From: Rufibacter sp. LB8
GTDB lineage: Bacteria; Bacteroidota; Bacteroidia; Cytophagales; Hymenobacteraceae
Assembly: GCF_014876185.1 (NCBI RefSeq)
Contig: NZ_JADALJ010000001.1
Span: 2,647,501-2,711,500 of the forward strand
DNA length: 64,000 nt
Reading direction: 5' to 3'
The notes beneath the pieces were generated by a model. That model did no database searches, was not told where the DNA came from, and worked only from the letters and a program-made list of their open reading frames with translations. The position numbers and the translations under genes are program-made. Each line of letters opens with the position of its first letter. The first letter of the stretch is position 1. Below, piece by piece: positions 31,191-39,779 of this stretch.

Positions 31191-31964
31191 CTATTTCCAG
31201 ATGGCCTGGCGGTCTACCACGGTTTTCTGGGTGAATAGCGCTGGATCCAGGGTAGCGGCGGCGTGAATGTCTTTGATGTTGAGACGGTCATTGGGGTCTG
31301 TGCTGCGGCCCGAGGAAAGTAGGAGTTTGCCATATTTCTGGTAATTGGTCCAGGGCCGGGTGAAGTTGGGCTTTTCATCGGTGTACTTGGCAAAATAGCT
31401 CCACTCTGTGATCAGGCGGCTTTTCTTGTCCACGGCCAGTAGGTACTTGTTGTCTGGGGTCACGCCTACTTGCGAGAAGGTCATTTCCAGCATATCGGCT
31501 GGGGCACCGGCCTGGGTGGTGCCGTCGCCTTTGTAGCGCAGGGTCACGCCGGGGTCCAGAATCTTGTAGGGCATGAGCAGCCAGTACGAGTTGTTGGCCC
31601 ACATGGGGTACATGCGCCTAATCAGCGGGCTGGCCCTGGTGGTGTCGGTGACTTGGGTGCCGCGCAGAAAGACCTGGCCCTGGCGGGTGCTGAGGTTGCT
31701 GAGCACTACCAGAGAATCGCCGCGCTCATAGCGCAGGTCGTTGGTTTTCTTGTCCCAGATGTGGTATTGGTTGTTGAAGGTCCAGGCAATGAAGCGGGTG
31801 TCTTCCCAGGCTTTTCTGCCGCCCAGCGCCGCCAGTACTTCCTGGGCAATGGCCGTGGCCTTGGGGTCTACGGGCACCGAGGTGGTGGTAGCTTGGGAAG
31901 AGGTTTTGCAGCTCTGCCCAAAAAGCGTGGCGGCCACAAAAAACAGCAGGAAGATAGATTTCAT
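31191..31964 (-). CDS. LolA-like fold lipoprotein
   Basis: 257 residues from ATG 31964 (MKSIFLLFFVAATLFGQSC); the frame is open to 32015 but the signal peptide starts here. Lipobox GQSC gives Cys19. The sequence opens with AQEVLAALGGRKAWEDTRFIAWTF and continues as a chain of antiparallel strands (YLLAVDKKSRLITEWSYF), like lipoprotein-carrier (LolA/LolB) or outer-membrane lipoprotein-sorting folds. It probably binds a hydrophobic ligand in the periplasm; inference only. The gene is convergent with nothing and stands alone next to block A. Confidence 0.78.
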   Translation of the reverse strand: MKSIFLLFFVAATLFGQSCKTSSQATTTSVPVDPKATAIAQEVLAALGGRKAWEDTRFIAWTFNNQYHIWDKKTNDLRYERGDSLVVLSNLSTRQGQVFLRGTQVTDTTRASPLIRRMYPMWANNSYWLLMPYKILDPGVTLRYKGDGTTQAGAPADMLEMTFSQVGVTPDNKYLLAVDKKSRLITEWSYFAKYTDEKPNFTRPWTNYQKYGKLLLSSGRSTDPNDRLNIKDIHAAATLDPALFTQKTVVDRQAIWK

Positions 31965-32109
31965 AACGAAGGCCTGGTTGAGAGAGGCAAGATACAAATT
32001 GCGCCCCGGAAGCAACGGCGTTCTGTACTTTTTCTGCCGGGTTTAACCAAAGCGCCGCACTGCCGTATTAAAAATCCAACATATTCTATACAACCTGCAT
32101 CTTCGGCCT

Positions 32110-33075
32110 ATGGCAAAATACACCAAACAAGGCATTTGGGGTCTCATCAAAAACTCGGCCTCTGAGTTCATCAAAAACAAGTCGTTGCGGTTAGCCGCCG
32201 CGCTGTCATACAACACCATTTTCTCGCTTCCGCCGCTGCTGTTCATTGTGGTTAAGGCTGCCAGCTATTTCTTCGGGGATGAAGCGGTGACCGGCGAACT
32301 CAACACCCAGATCAGCGGTATGGTAGGCCCAGAGGCGGCTCAGCAGATTCAGGAATCCTTGACCAAAGTACACATGGAAGGCAGCAGCCCGCTGGCCACT
32401 TGGATTGGGATTGGCACGCTGGTCTTCGCCAGTACCACTATTTTCGTCACGCTGCAGGAGTCTCTGAACCAGGTCTGGAATCTGGAGGCCAAGGCCAAGA
32501 ACGGCATCCTGAAAATGGCTATTGACCGTTTGCTTTCCTTCGGGTTGGTGCTGAGCATTGCGTTTCTGCTGCTGGTGAGTTTGGTGCTGAGCGCCGTGCT
32601 GGCCGCGCTCACCGGCTACCTGCAGAAGTTGCTGCCCGGCATTGCGGTGGTGTTCATCCATATCCTCAACCTGGTGGTTTCCTTGGGCATTATCACGTTG
32701 TTGTTCGCGCTGATCTATAAATATTTACCAGACGCCATTATTCGCTGGCGCGATGTGTGGGTGGGTGCTTTTGTGACCGCGTTGCTGTTTGTGCTGGGCA
32801 AGTTTTTGATTGGCTGGTACCTGGGTCAGAGCGACATGGGAAGTTCCTACGGGGCGGCCGGCTCCATCATCATCCTGCTCTCATGGGTGTATTATTCCTC
32901 ATTAATCATCTTTTTCGGCGCCGAACTCACCCAGGAATACGCTGACACCTACGGCCAACCGGTGCGGCCTAACCACAACTCGGTGCGTATTGAAGTTCGC
33001 GAAGTGCCCCACGAGGAAACCGAAGACGCCAAGTCTGGCCGGCCACCCGCCGAAGGCCGCTTCAGGGAGTCCTAA
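32110..33075 (+). CDS. YihY/BrkB family membrane protein
   Basis: 321 residues, inner membrane. Six hydrophobic segments between about residues 35 and 275 and the family signatures RLAAALSYNTIFSLPPLLF (about 28-46), SLNQVWNLEAK (about 120) and GSIIILLSWVYYSSLIIFFGAELTQ (about 248-272). The older label ribonuclease BN is incorrect for this family; members are suspected transporters or flippases. The C-terminal tail is charged and soluble. An intrinsic terminator follows 18 bases after the stop. Confidence 0.93.
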   Translation: MAKYTKQGIWGLIKNSASEFIKNKSLRLAAALSYNTIFSLPPLLFIVVKAASYFFGDEAVTGELNTQISGMVGPEAAQQIQESLTKVHMEGSSPLATWIGIGTLVFASTTIFVTLQESLNQVWNLEAKAKNGILKMAIDRLLSFGLVLSIAFLLLVSLVLSAVLAALTGYLQKLLPGIAVVFIHILNLVVSLGIITLLFALIYKYLPDAIIRWRDVWVGAFVTALLFVLGKFLIGWYLGQSDMGSSYGAAGSIIILLSWVYYSSLIIFFGAELTQEYADTYGQPVRPNHNSVRIEVREVPHEETEDAKSGRPPAEGRFRES

Positions 33076-33093
33076 GCCTTGACGTAGATTTTC

Positions 33094-33129
33094 AAAGAGC
33101 ATCGGTTTTCAAAAGCCGATGCTCTTTTT
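33094..33129 (+). terminator. Intrinsic terminator of the BrkB-like gene
   Basis: AAAGAGCATCGG pairs with CCGATGCTCTTT, then TTTA. Confidence 0.85.
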
Positions 33130-33170
33130 ATTTCAATAACTATTCACCCAGCGGTGCATTTGAGAGGTTT

Positions 33171-33211
33171 CCTGTTTTAGGGCTCATTTCTGGAAACGAA
33201 GCCAAAAACGG
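33171..33211. repeat. PAL40 palindrome
   Basis: CCTGTTTTAGGGCTCATTTC then GGAAACGAAGCCAAAAACGG; beyond the terminator. The rest of the 394-base gap to 33470 shows nothing recognisable. Confidence 0.8.
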
Positions 33212-33469
33212 AGCCGGGAAATACCGTTGTATCCTTTGGGAAACCAGCCCAGAAACCCGGTTTTCTTTCTGTAACATTGCACCACCTAAGCACGCGGCTA
33301 CAGCCTGCGTTTGCCAAGGAAAACTAGAAGCCAGATGGGGGTCAGGCGCAGGCGGGCTGTCTCTTTAAAATACTAGTCCCCGGGGCAGAAAGCATGGCCA
33401 TTTTCAGCGATTTTCCGTATACAGTTCATTCACGTGACACTTCCTTCACCTATCTTTTCTGAACCGGTT

Positions 33470-34126
33470 ATGCGGCGGCTGCTTGTGCTTTTGATGTTGT
33501 TCCCGGTTTGGTCGTACGCCGGTTGCCAAAGCAACCCAGACCCCGACACGCCCCGTGTGGCGGCCAAACCGGCCAAGCCCAAGCCTGTGGCCGTTAAAAG
33601 CGCTTACCAACGCAATTTCAACAACACGGCCGTCATGAACGCGTTCTACGCCCGCGCCGAGCAGCAGGCCCAGGACCACCCAGAAATCACCAAGGCCTCT
33701 GACTTTATTGCCAACCCGTTTTTGCCCGTGCCAGACGCGGCGCTCAAGCAGTACGTGGCCCAGGTGAAAGCGCCGCTGCAACTGGTGAAAGACACCGTGA
33801 CCAATCTCCACAACGCGCGGTACATAGACACGCTTTTTCACCTCAACTTTGATTCCAGCACCGTGGAGCTGTATTACCCGGCCTACACCAAACGGTTCCT
33901 GCTGTCTTACGCCGATGTCAAGAGCCCCAACCTGCCCCTCCGCAATGGCCTCAAAGTAGGCTCCACCCGCGAGGAACTCCTCCAGAAACTGGGCACCTAC
34001 AAACTGTTCATCAAAGAGCGCAAGAACGTGGTGGAAGTCTGTGACTTTGAGCGCAACTCCTGGCTGCGGTTCTACCTGCACAAAGACCGCGTGGCCAGCA
34101 TTCAGTATGAAGGCTACATTGATTAA
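33470..34126 (+). CDS. Hypothetical lipoprotein
   Basis: 218 residues from ATG 33470 (MRRLLVLLMLFPVWSYAGC); the frame is open from a GTG at 33434 but the signal peptide begins here. Lipidated Cys19, then a Pro/Lys-rich linker (AAKPAKPKPVAVK) and a domain with NAFYARAEQQAQDH and LRNGLKVGSTREELLQKLG. The latter looks like a SmpA/BamE- or peptide-binding-like turn (GSTREELLQKLG), a pattern used in small outer-membrane lipoproteins. No family assigned. Single gene. Confidence 0.75.
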   Translation: MRRLLVLLMLFPVWSYAGCQSNPDPDTPRVAAKPAKPKPVAVKSAYQRNFNNTAVMNAFYARAEQQAQDHPEITKASDFIANPFLPVPDAALKQYVAQVKAPLQLVKDTVTNLHNARYIDTLFHLNFDSSTVELYYPAYTKRFLLSYADVKSPNLPLRNGLKVGSTREELLQKLGTYKLFIKERKNVVEVCDFERNSWLRFYLHKDRVASIQYEGYID

Positions 34127-34211
34127 TTGGGAATTGAGAATTAGGAATTAAGAATTGTGTTCTTTGAGTTAAACATGCTCTTAAGTTACTCCCTCTTCCA
34201 TCCTATCAAAA

Positions 34212-34248
34212 TTGTCATCCTGAAAGGACCTTGTGGGCAAACTAGATA
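34212..34248. repeat. TCATCCTGA-family dispersed repeat
   Basis: TTGTCATCCTGAAAGGACC then TTGTGGGCAAACTAG, close to the 49461 copy in reverse. Confidence 0.6.
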
Positions 34249-34305
34249 AACCTAAACAAGACGCTATTTCTCAAAACAAATCCCAGATTAGACGCATTTG
34301 GCCTT

Positions 34306-34345
34306 CCGTTTTTGGCTCCGTTTCCAGAAATGAGCCCGAAAACGG
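34306..34345. repeat. PAL40 palindrome
   Basis: Left arm CCGTTTTTGGCTCCGTTTC, right arm canonical; 54 bases upstream of mnmD. Confidence 0.9.
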
Positions 34346-34399
34346 GATTTTCTCTACCAGAAATTCCTACTTCTTACTTCCTAATTCTTAATTTTAAGG

Positions 34400-35068
34400 A
34401 TGCATGTAGAGGTTAGACAGACGAAGGATGGGTCTTCCACCCTTTTTGTGCCGGAATTGAATGAGCATTACCACTCGGTGCACGGGGCGTTGCAGGAATC
34501 ACAGCACGTGTTCATCAAGATGGGGTTGCAGGCCACGCTGGAGCGTCTGCCGGCCGTACGTCTGCTGGAAGTAGGGTTTGGCACTGGCCTTAACGCGTTG
34601 CTAACCTTGCAGCATTCGCTGGCCACTGGCGCCACTGTGCAGTATGACACCCTGGAGAAATATCCGCTTTCAGCGGAAGTGGTGGACAAATTGGAGTTTG
34701 AGAAATTCATCCTGAACCCAGAACTGCTGGACTTTTTCCAACCGTTGCACGCCGCGCCCTGGGAACAGCCTGTGCCCATTACGCCAAACTTCACGCTGCA
34801 AAAGCTGGAAATTGATTTAGAGGCCTTCGCGCCCGCGCCGGAAAGCTATGATTTGATTTACTTTGACGCCTTCGCGCCAGAGAAACAACCCCACCTCTGG
34901 ACAGACGCCATTTTCCAGAAACTCTATGATGCCCTGGCTCCCGGCGGCAGGCTGGTGACCTACTGCGCCAAAGGCAGTTTCAAGCGCAGCCTCAAAGCCG
35001 CCGGTTTCACGGTTGAGGCGCTGCCCGGCCCACCCGGCAAACGCGAGATGACCCGCGGGGTGAAATAA
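34400..35068 (+). CDS. mnmD: tRNA 5-methylaminomethyl-2-thiouridine methyltransferase MnmD
   Basis: SAM-dependent methylation of the wobble uridine side chain (nm5s2U to mnm5s2U), corresponding to the N-terminal half of E. coli MnmC. 222 residues. N-terminal TLFVPELNEHYHSVHGALQES is the family signature, LLEVGFGTGLNALLTL (about 56-71) is the SAM-binding loop, and DLIYFDAFAPEKQPHLW (about 151-167) holds the catalytic acidic region; the end (GKREMTRG) is also typical. The FAD domain of MnmC is absent, as in most Bacteroidota. ATG at 34400 follows a composite repeat block. Confidence 0.92.
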   Translation: MHVEVRQTKDGSSTLFVPELNEHYHSVHGALQESQHVFIKMGLQATLERLPAVRLLEVGFGTGLNALLTLQHSLATGATVQYDTLEKYPLSAEVVDKLEFEKFILNPELLDFFQPLHAAPWEQPVPITPNFTLQKLEIDLEAFAPAPESYDLIYFDAFAPEKQPHLWTDAIFQKLYDALAPGGRLVTYCAKGSFKRSLKAAGFTVEALPGPPGKREMTRGVK

Positions 35069-35075
35069 GCATTTG

Positions 35076-35115
35076 CCGTTTTTGGCTTCATTTTGGGAAA
35101 TGAGGGCAAAAACGG
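35076..35115. repeat. PAL40 palindrome
   Basis: CCGTTTTTGGCTTCATTTT then GGAAATGAGGGCAAAAACGG; 7 bases after mnmD and 2 bases before the inverted repeat below. Confidence 0.85.
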
Positions 35116-35117
35116 AA

Positions 35118-35275
35118 TGTAGCGTCGTGGCACTGACACGACGTGGTTCTACGGAGCAGTTCAGTTTCAATTTTCTGAGGACTGATTTCGCAGTTTTGCT
35201 CAAGCTTTAGGTCTGTTGCCGAAAGAGCTGTTAAAGTTTCAGGTGGACACATTGTGTCAGTGCCACGACGCTACA
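35118..35275. repeat. Inverted repeat of the GTCGTGGCACTGAC family
   Basis: Perfect 22-base arms 35118-35139 and 35254-35275 (TGTAGCGTCGTGGCACTGAC ...) enclose about 114 bases without a gene. PAL40 copies flank it on both sides, giving a symmetric PAL40 - IR - PAL40 block. Confidence 0.8.
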
Positions 35276-35286
35276 AATCTGTTTTG

Positions 35287-35326
35287 CCGTTTTCGGGCTT
35301 CGTTTTGGGAAATGAGGGCAAAAACA
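35287..35326. repeat. PAL40 palindrome
   Basis: CCGTTTTCGGGCTTCGTTTT then GGAAATGAGGGCAAAAAC; 11 bases after the inverted repeat. Confidence 0.8.
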
Positions 35327-35378
35327 CAAATAGCCCATGTAAATGTGGGCATTTTAAAAGATTGTGGAGGTTGTTTTG

Positions 35379-35386
35379 TACCTTCA
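35379..35386 (+). promoter_or_regulatory. Possible -7 box of the S9 peptidase gene
   Basis: TACCTTCA, two mismatches or fewer from TAnnTTTG, 33 bases before the ATG. Confidence 0.35.
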
Positions 35387-35419
35387 TCTTTCCAAACAAA
35401 CACAAACAACCTGCATTTC

Positions 35420-37930
35420 ATGAAAACCTTTTATTTCCTGGGCGTGCTGCTGCTCAGCAGCTTGGGCCTACACGCCCAGCAAGGGCAACCCGCCAAGGCC
35501 AATTACCAGTTGGCTTCCCGCTTCTCGCCTAAAAAACTGGAGAAGCTCATTTTCACCACCAGCCTAGACCCACACTGGCTCAAGAAAACCGACCAGTTCT
35601 GGTACCAGTATGAGACCTCCAACGGCAAGAACTGGTACATTGTAGACCCGGCCACCAAGAGCAAACGCGCCATTTTTGACCTGGACCAGGTGGCCGCCGC
35701 CATCACGCTTATTGTGAAGGACCCGTTTGACGCGCAGCACCTGCCCATTGAAAACCTCAAGTTCACCGAAGACGAAAAAAGCGTGATGTTTGAGGTGAAA
35801 AGCTCTGTGGATGTGGTGAAGAAAGACCGCCTGGACAAAAAAGCCGCCGACTCACTGGAGAAGAAAACCCACTACTTCCAGTATAATCTGGCCAACCGCC
35901 AAGTCATAGAGCTCACAGACTACAACAAACCGAAGACCAAGCCCCGGTGGGCCGCTATCTCCCCGGACCAGCAGGTAATCTTGTTCGCCAAGAACTACAA
36001 CCTGTATTGGATGGACAAGGTTAACTATGAGAAAGCCCTCAAAAATGAGAAGGACTCCACCATTGTAGAAAACCAGCTTACCAAAGACGGCATAGAAAAC
36101 TATAGCTACGGCGGCGATGCCAACGGTGAGAACAATGTAGAGAAAGAGAAAAACAAGAATAACCGCAAACCCGCCTTCGTGCTGTGGTCACCAGATTCTA
36201 AGACGTTTCTGATCACCCGCACCGATGCCCGCAAGGTGAAAGACCTGTGGGTAATTCATAACACCGCTGCCGGCAGACCTGCCCTGGAAACCTACAAATA
36301 CCAGATGCCCGGCGAAAAGGAAGCGCCTATCAGAGAGTTTGTGCTGTTCAACTTCCCGGCCAAAACCCAGCGTAAAATCACCGCCGCCGCCTTCAAAGAC
36401 CAGGAAATTTCTGTGTGGGGCGCGCCCGCCAAGCAAAGTTCCAGAGATGATGAATTCCGCCCTAGCTTATGGCACGGCACCGCCAACCAAATCTATTTCA
36501 CCCGCACCAGCCGTGACCTGAAGAAGATTGACGTCTGCGTGCTGGATGTGAACAACGGCACCGTGAAACCCATCATTGAGGAACGCTTCAACACGTATGT
36601 AGAAGTAGCCCGCGTGGGCCTGGTAAACAACGGCAGCGAGTTGATTCATTGGTCGGAGCGTGACGGCTGGGGCCATTTCTACCTGTATGACGGCAACGGC
36701 AAACTCAAAAACCAGATCACCAAAGGCGCTTTCCACTGTGAAGACCTGGTGGCCATTGACGAGAAAGCCCGCGTGCTCTACTTCTCGGCCAACGGCCGCG
36801 AAGCCAAGGAAGACCCGTATTACCTGCACTTGTACCGCGTGAATTTTGACGGATCTGGCCTGAAATTGTTGAACCCCGGCGATTTTGACCACCAAAGCAG
36901 CATGAGTGACAGCCGAAGATTCTTCGTGAACAATGCTTCGCGCGTGAATACCGTGCCGGTTTCTGCCTTATATGACAACAACGGCAAGAAAGTGATGGAC
37001 CTGGAGAAAGCCGATTTGTCACGCTTGATGACCACGGGCTACAAATTCCCGGAGCCGTTCAAAGTAAAAGCTGATGATGGCATCACCGATCTGTACGGTG
37101 TCATGTACAAGCCCTTCGATTTTGACTCTACCAAGAAATACCCCATCATTCAGTACATCTACCCAGGTCCGCAGACCGAGGCCGTGAACAAAGCCTTCGG
37201 CCGCAGCATGGACCGCATGGACCGTCTGGCGCAGATGGGCTTTATAGTAGTGACCGTGGGGAACCGCGGCGGTCACCCCGCCCGGAGCAAATGGTACCAC
37301 ACCTTCGGGTACGGCAACCTGCGTGACTACGGCCTGGCAGATAAGAAAGCTACCGTGGAACAATTGGCAGACCGCCACAAATTCATTGACGCCGACCGCG
37401 TGGGCATTACCGGTCACTCCGGTGGTGGTTTCATGTCAACGGCGGCCATGTTGGTCTACCCAGATTTCTTTAAAGTAGCCGTGTCTGGCGCGGGTAACCA
37501 TGAAAACAACATCTATAACCGCTGGTGGTCTGAGAAACACCACGGCGTGAAAGAAGTGATCACGGCCAAAGGCGATACCACCTACCAGTACAGCATTGAC
37601 AAGAACCCAGACCTGGCTAAAAACCTGAAAGGCCGCTTATTGCTGACCCACGGCGATATTGACAACAACGTGCACCCGGCCAACTCCATCAGAATGGCCG
37701 ATGCCCTGATCAGAGCCAACAAGCGCTTTGATTTGGTGCTCATGCCCGGCCAGCGCCACGGCTACGGTGACATGACGGAGTACTCGTTCTGGTTAACCGC
37801 CGACTATTTCTCCAAGTACCTGCTCGGCGATTTCTCCCAAACCGTAGATATCACTGAGATGAACCGAGACCTGGAGCAGAACAACAAACGCCCCGCCGGC
37901 CGCAGAGCCACGCCAGAACAGGAAGATTAA
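35420..37930 (+). CDS. Exported S9-family prolyl peptidase (DPP IV-like)
   Basis: 836 residues from ATG 35420 (MKTFYFLGVLLLSSLGLHAQ, a signal peptide); the longer open frame from 35216 runs through repeats and is rejected. Residues about 50-560 form the beta-propeller (DPPIV_N), then the alpha/beta-hydrolase peptidase domain. The catalytic Ser is in GITGHSGGGFMS, the Asp in THGDIDNNVHP and the His in GQRHGYGD near the C-terminus. In the family it removes dipeptides after Pro or Ala or cleaves prolyl bonds; expected location is the periplasm. Single gene with its own terminator. Confidence 0.93.
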   Translation: MKTFYFLGVLLLSSLGLHAQQGQPAKANYQLASRFSPKKLEKLIFTTSLDPHWLKKTDQFWYQYETSNGKNWYIVDPATKSKRAIFDLDQVAAAITLIVKDPFDAQHLPIENLKFTEDEKSVMFEVKSSVDVVKKDRLDKKAADSLEKKTHYFQYNLANRQVIELTDYNKPKTKPRWAAISPDQQVILFAKNYNLYWMDKVNYEKALKNEKDSTIVENQLTKDGIENYSYGGDANGENNVEKEKNKNNRKPAFVLWSPDSKTFLITRTDARKVKDLWVIHNTAAGRPALETYKYQMPGEKEAPIREFVLFNFPAKTQRKITAAAFKDQEISVWGAPAKQSSRDDEFRPSLWHGTANQIYFTRTSRDLKKIDVCVLDVNNGTVKPIIEERFNTYVEVARVGLVNNGSELIHWSERDGWGHFYLYDGNGKLKNQITKGAFHCEDLVAIDEKARVLYFSANGREAKEDPYYLHLYRVNFDGSGLKLLNPGDFDHQSSMSDSRRFFVNNASRVNTVPVSALYDNNGKKVMDLEKADLSRLMTTGYKFPEPFKVKADDGITDLYGVMYKPFDFDSTKKYPIIQYIYPGPQTEAVNKAFGRSMDRMDRLAQMGFIVVTVGNRGGHPARSKWYHTFGYGNLRDYGLADKKATVEQLADRHKFIDADRVGITGHSGGGFMSTAAMLVYPDFFKVAVSGAGNHENNIYNRWWSEKHHGVKEVITAKGDTTYQYSIDKNPDLAKNLKGRLLLTHGDIDNNVHPANSIRMADALIRANKRFDLVLMPGQRHGYGDMTEYSFWLTADYFSKYLLGDFSQTVDITEMNRDLEQNNKRPAGRRATPEQED

Positions 37931-37952
37931 TTGATTTGAATTCGATTTTAAG

Positions 37953-37988
37953 AAAGCCCCGGCGTGCAGACGTTGGGGCTTTTTTTGT
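37953..37988 (+). terminator. Intrinsic terminator of the S9 peptidase gene
   Basis: AAAGCCCC pairs with GGGGCTTT around a loop that itself holds CGT/ACG, followed by a long T run; 22 bases after the stop. Confidence 0.85.
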
Positions 37989-38023
37989 ATTTTGATGTAC
38001 GCCTGAATGTTTCTTTTGAAATC

Positions 38024-38195
38024 ACGCATTCCTGATCTGTAGGGACAGGTCGCGACCTGTCCTGAACACTGGCCGAAGCAATTGATTCTCTCTGCAACAA
38101 CACTGAGTTTCCCTTCGGGAATGCGTGGACCGGGTTTGTGTACCAGAAATGCGTGGATCAGGAATGCGTACGGACAGGTCAAGCCCTGTCCCTAC
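38024..38195. repeat. Nested inverted repeat of the GGACAGGTCGCGACC family
   Basis: Outer 14-base arms ACGCATTCCTGATC (38024-38037) and GATCAGGAATGCGT (38156-38169); inner self-palindromic units at 38039-38062 and 38172-38195. Several AATGCGT words lie between. Same family as 11583-11711. No gene in this 481-base gap. Confidence 0.7.
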
Positions 38196-38349
38196 ACTTA
38201 CGAAACGCCAACCATCAGATCTAAATTTTCCACTATAGAGCAGCGTTTGCTGCCTCAAACTCTCGTCTAATCAATCCTCAATGGGAGAATCTTTATCCGG
38301 CCAGCATTTTCACTGAAAAAACAATCAGCAATTAGCAATCAACAATTTC

Positions 38350-38389
38350 CCGTTTTCGGCTTCGTTTTCAGAAATGAGCCCAAAAACGG
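38350..38389. repeat. PAL40 palindrome
   Basis: Left arm CCGTTTTCGGCTTCGTTTTC, right arm AAATGAGCCCAAAAACGG; 22 bases before the next ATG and preceded by CAATCAGCAATTAGCAATCA word repeats. Confidence 0.88.
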
Positions 38390-38411
38390 AAGCTTTGCGT
38401 ATAAGGCAGCT

Positions 38412-39011
38412 ATGAAGCATTTCGTCACTTTTTTGATAGGGCTAGCAGCCAGCACGGTGGTGTCCTGCTCTAATGAGAGCAACGCTAACTATGAGCGCAA
38501 CCCCACCGCTGAGACCGTGACCCAGGCCGCCGACATTCCGCAGGTATCCTTTGAGGCGTTTGCCGAAGAATTGGCTCCTTTGGCGTTGCCATTCACGGCG
38601 GGCTGCAGTTTTGCGTTCGTGCCCTCGCCTACCGCAGACACGGCGGCGGCAGGTCATTTCCTGAAACCGCATGAACTGCCGTACAGAAAAGTAATTGTCA
38701 ACAAAAACGTGGTGGCGCTGGTGGTGCTGTTCCCCACAGATGAAATTCTGCCACGCCTGCGCACCTTCACCCCAGACGGAAGACAGCTGGATGAACAGGA
38801 TTTAAAGTTTCTGCCGTGCCGCGAAGAACCTAGTTCTGACCACCGGGAGCAGTTCACCATCGCCAAAGACTTCACTATTACGCACACAGACAGCACCACG
38901 CGCTGGCAAGTAGATGCGCAGTACAATGAAGTGCCCAACACCAGAAAACTCACCGTTACCAGAAAGCGCTTTAAGATTCAGGCCAACGGGCAGATTGACG
39001 AAGTGAAGTAA
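38412..39011 (+). CDS. Hypothetical lipoprotein
   Basis: 199 residues, not recognised. Lipobox TVVSC (Cys19). The mature protein is acidic at first (ETVTQAADIPQVSFEAFAEELAP), has a PFTAGCSF segment, then VALVVLFPTDEILPRLRTFTPDGRQLDEQDLKFLPC and a basic strand-rich end (TRKLTVTRKRFKIQ). The pattern suggests one beta-rich periplasmic domain with two Cys that could form a disulfide. Alone between PAL40 copies. Confidence 0.7.
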   Translation: MKHFVTFLIGLAASTVVSCSNESNANYERNPTAETVTQAADIPQVSFEAFAEELAPLALPFTAGCSFAFVPSPTADTAAAGHFLKPHELPYRKVIVNKNVVALVVLFPTDEILPRLRTFTPDGRQLDEQDLKFLPCREEPSSDHREQFTIAKDFTITHTDSTTRWQVDAQYNEVPNTRKLTVTRKRFKIQANGQIDEVK

Positions 39012-39034
39012 AAGGCCAAGCTTTGGAAGATTTT

Positions 39035-39074
39035 CCGTTTTCGGCTCCGTTTCTGAAAATGAGCCCGAAAACGC
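39035..39074. repeat. PAL40 palindrome
   Basis: Left arm CCGTTTTCGGCTCCGTTTC, right arm AATGAGCCCGAAAACGC; 23 bases after the preceding stop. Confidence 0.9.
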
Positions 39075-39094
39075 AAGCCTGGCGCAACCATTTC

Positions 39095-39102
39095 TACCTT
39101 TG
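39095..39102 (+). promoter_or_regulatory. Probable -7 box (TACCTTTG)
   Basis: Exact TAnnTTTG, 40 bases before the SRPBCC gene ATG; no convincing TTTG at -33. Confidence 0.5.
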
Positions 39103-39142
39103 CCCGTGATTGGGTAACTTACCGCCGCAACAGACCGCCACT

Positions 39143-39526
39143 ATGAAAGAATTCAAGAAATATTACATTCTTCCGGCCACGCCGGAGGAAGTCTATATTG
39201 CCCTCACCAACCCCATCACCCTGGAAATCTGGACCGGTGACGCCGCGCAGATGTCCACGGAGCCCGGCTCTGAGTTTTCGCTCTGGGATGACAACATTGT
39301 GGGCAAGAACCTGGAGTTTGAGGAAAACAAAAAGCTGGTGCAGCACTGGTACTTTGAAGGCGAGCCCGAAGATTCCATTGTCACCATCAAACTGCACCCG
39401 CACAAGCACGGCACGTCTATGGAAGTAAAACAGACCAACATCCCAGATGAGGCCTATGAAGACATGGTGGCCGGTTGGGACGAAAGCTACGTCGGTTCCC
39501 TGGTTTCGTTTTTTGAGGAGCAGTAG
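39143..39526 (+). CDS. START/SRPBCC domain protein (AHSA1-like)
   Basis: 127 residues from ATG 39143 (MKEFKKYYILPATPEEVYIALTNP); the frame is open a little further but the -7 box argues for this start. A single helix-grip domain of the AHSA1/START type: TPEEVYIALTNPITLEIWTGDAAQM, SEFSLWDDNIVGKNLEFEENKKLVQHWYFEG, and a C-terminal helix YEDMVAGWDESYVGSLVSFFEE. Such proteins bind small hydrophobic ligands or, as in AHSA1, a chaperone. Cytoplasmic; partner unknown. Confidence 0.85.
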   Translation: MKEFKKYYILPATPEEVYIALTNPITLEIWTGDAAQMSTEPGSEFSLWDDNIVGKNLEFEENKKLVQHWYFEGEPEDSIVTIKLHPHKHGTSMEVKQTNIPDEAYEDMVAGWDESYVGSLVSFFEEQ

Positions 39527-39613
39527 GCAATAAGAGTTAGAGCCGGTTTATGGCGGAGTAAAACTTATGTATTCCTCGCTTCTGCAGAAGCAAAAACCAT
39601 TTCAGCTATTTCC

Positions 39614-39665
39614 TGCTTTCTGTTTTGGGGCTCATTTCCAGAAATGAGCCCCAAAACAGAAAGCA
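39614..39665. repeat. PAL40 palindrome, extended
   Basis: 52 bases with outer TGCTTTCTG / CAGAAAGCA; like the 18568 copy, self-complementary except at the centre. Confidence 0.92.
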
Positions 39666-39723
39666 GAAAAGACCGTAGCATTTAACTGGAATTTTGCTCC
39701 TTGATTTACATTAAATCTTAAAC

Positions 39724-39761
39724 AAAAAAGAGAGGCCGGTGTGTACCGGCCTCTCTTTTTT
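39724..39761. terminator. Bidirectional intrinsic terminator
   Basis: AAAAAAGAGAGGCCGGT and its exact complement around GTGT, between the convergent SRPBCC and SusD genes. Confidence 0.9.
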
Positions 39762-39779
39762 GTTATATGGTGCAATGGG

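Larger units (their letters stand above)
34131..34396. repeat. Composite block with AATTAAGAATT-word arms around PAL40
   Basis: Left arm GAATTGAGAATTAGGAATTA (about 34135-34154), right arm TTCCTAATTCTTAATTTT (about 34378-34395); a TCATCCTGA unit (34212-34248) and PAL40 lie inside. It fills the gap up to the mnmD start. Confidence 0.6.

Noticed and set aside
35216..35419. N-terminal extension of the S9 peptidase
   Set aside because: Runs through an inverted repeat and PAL40; a clear signal peptide begins at 35420.
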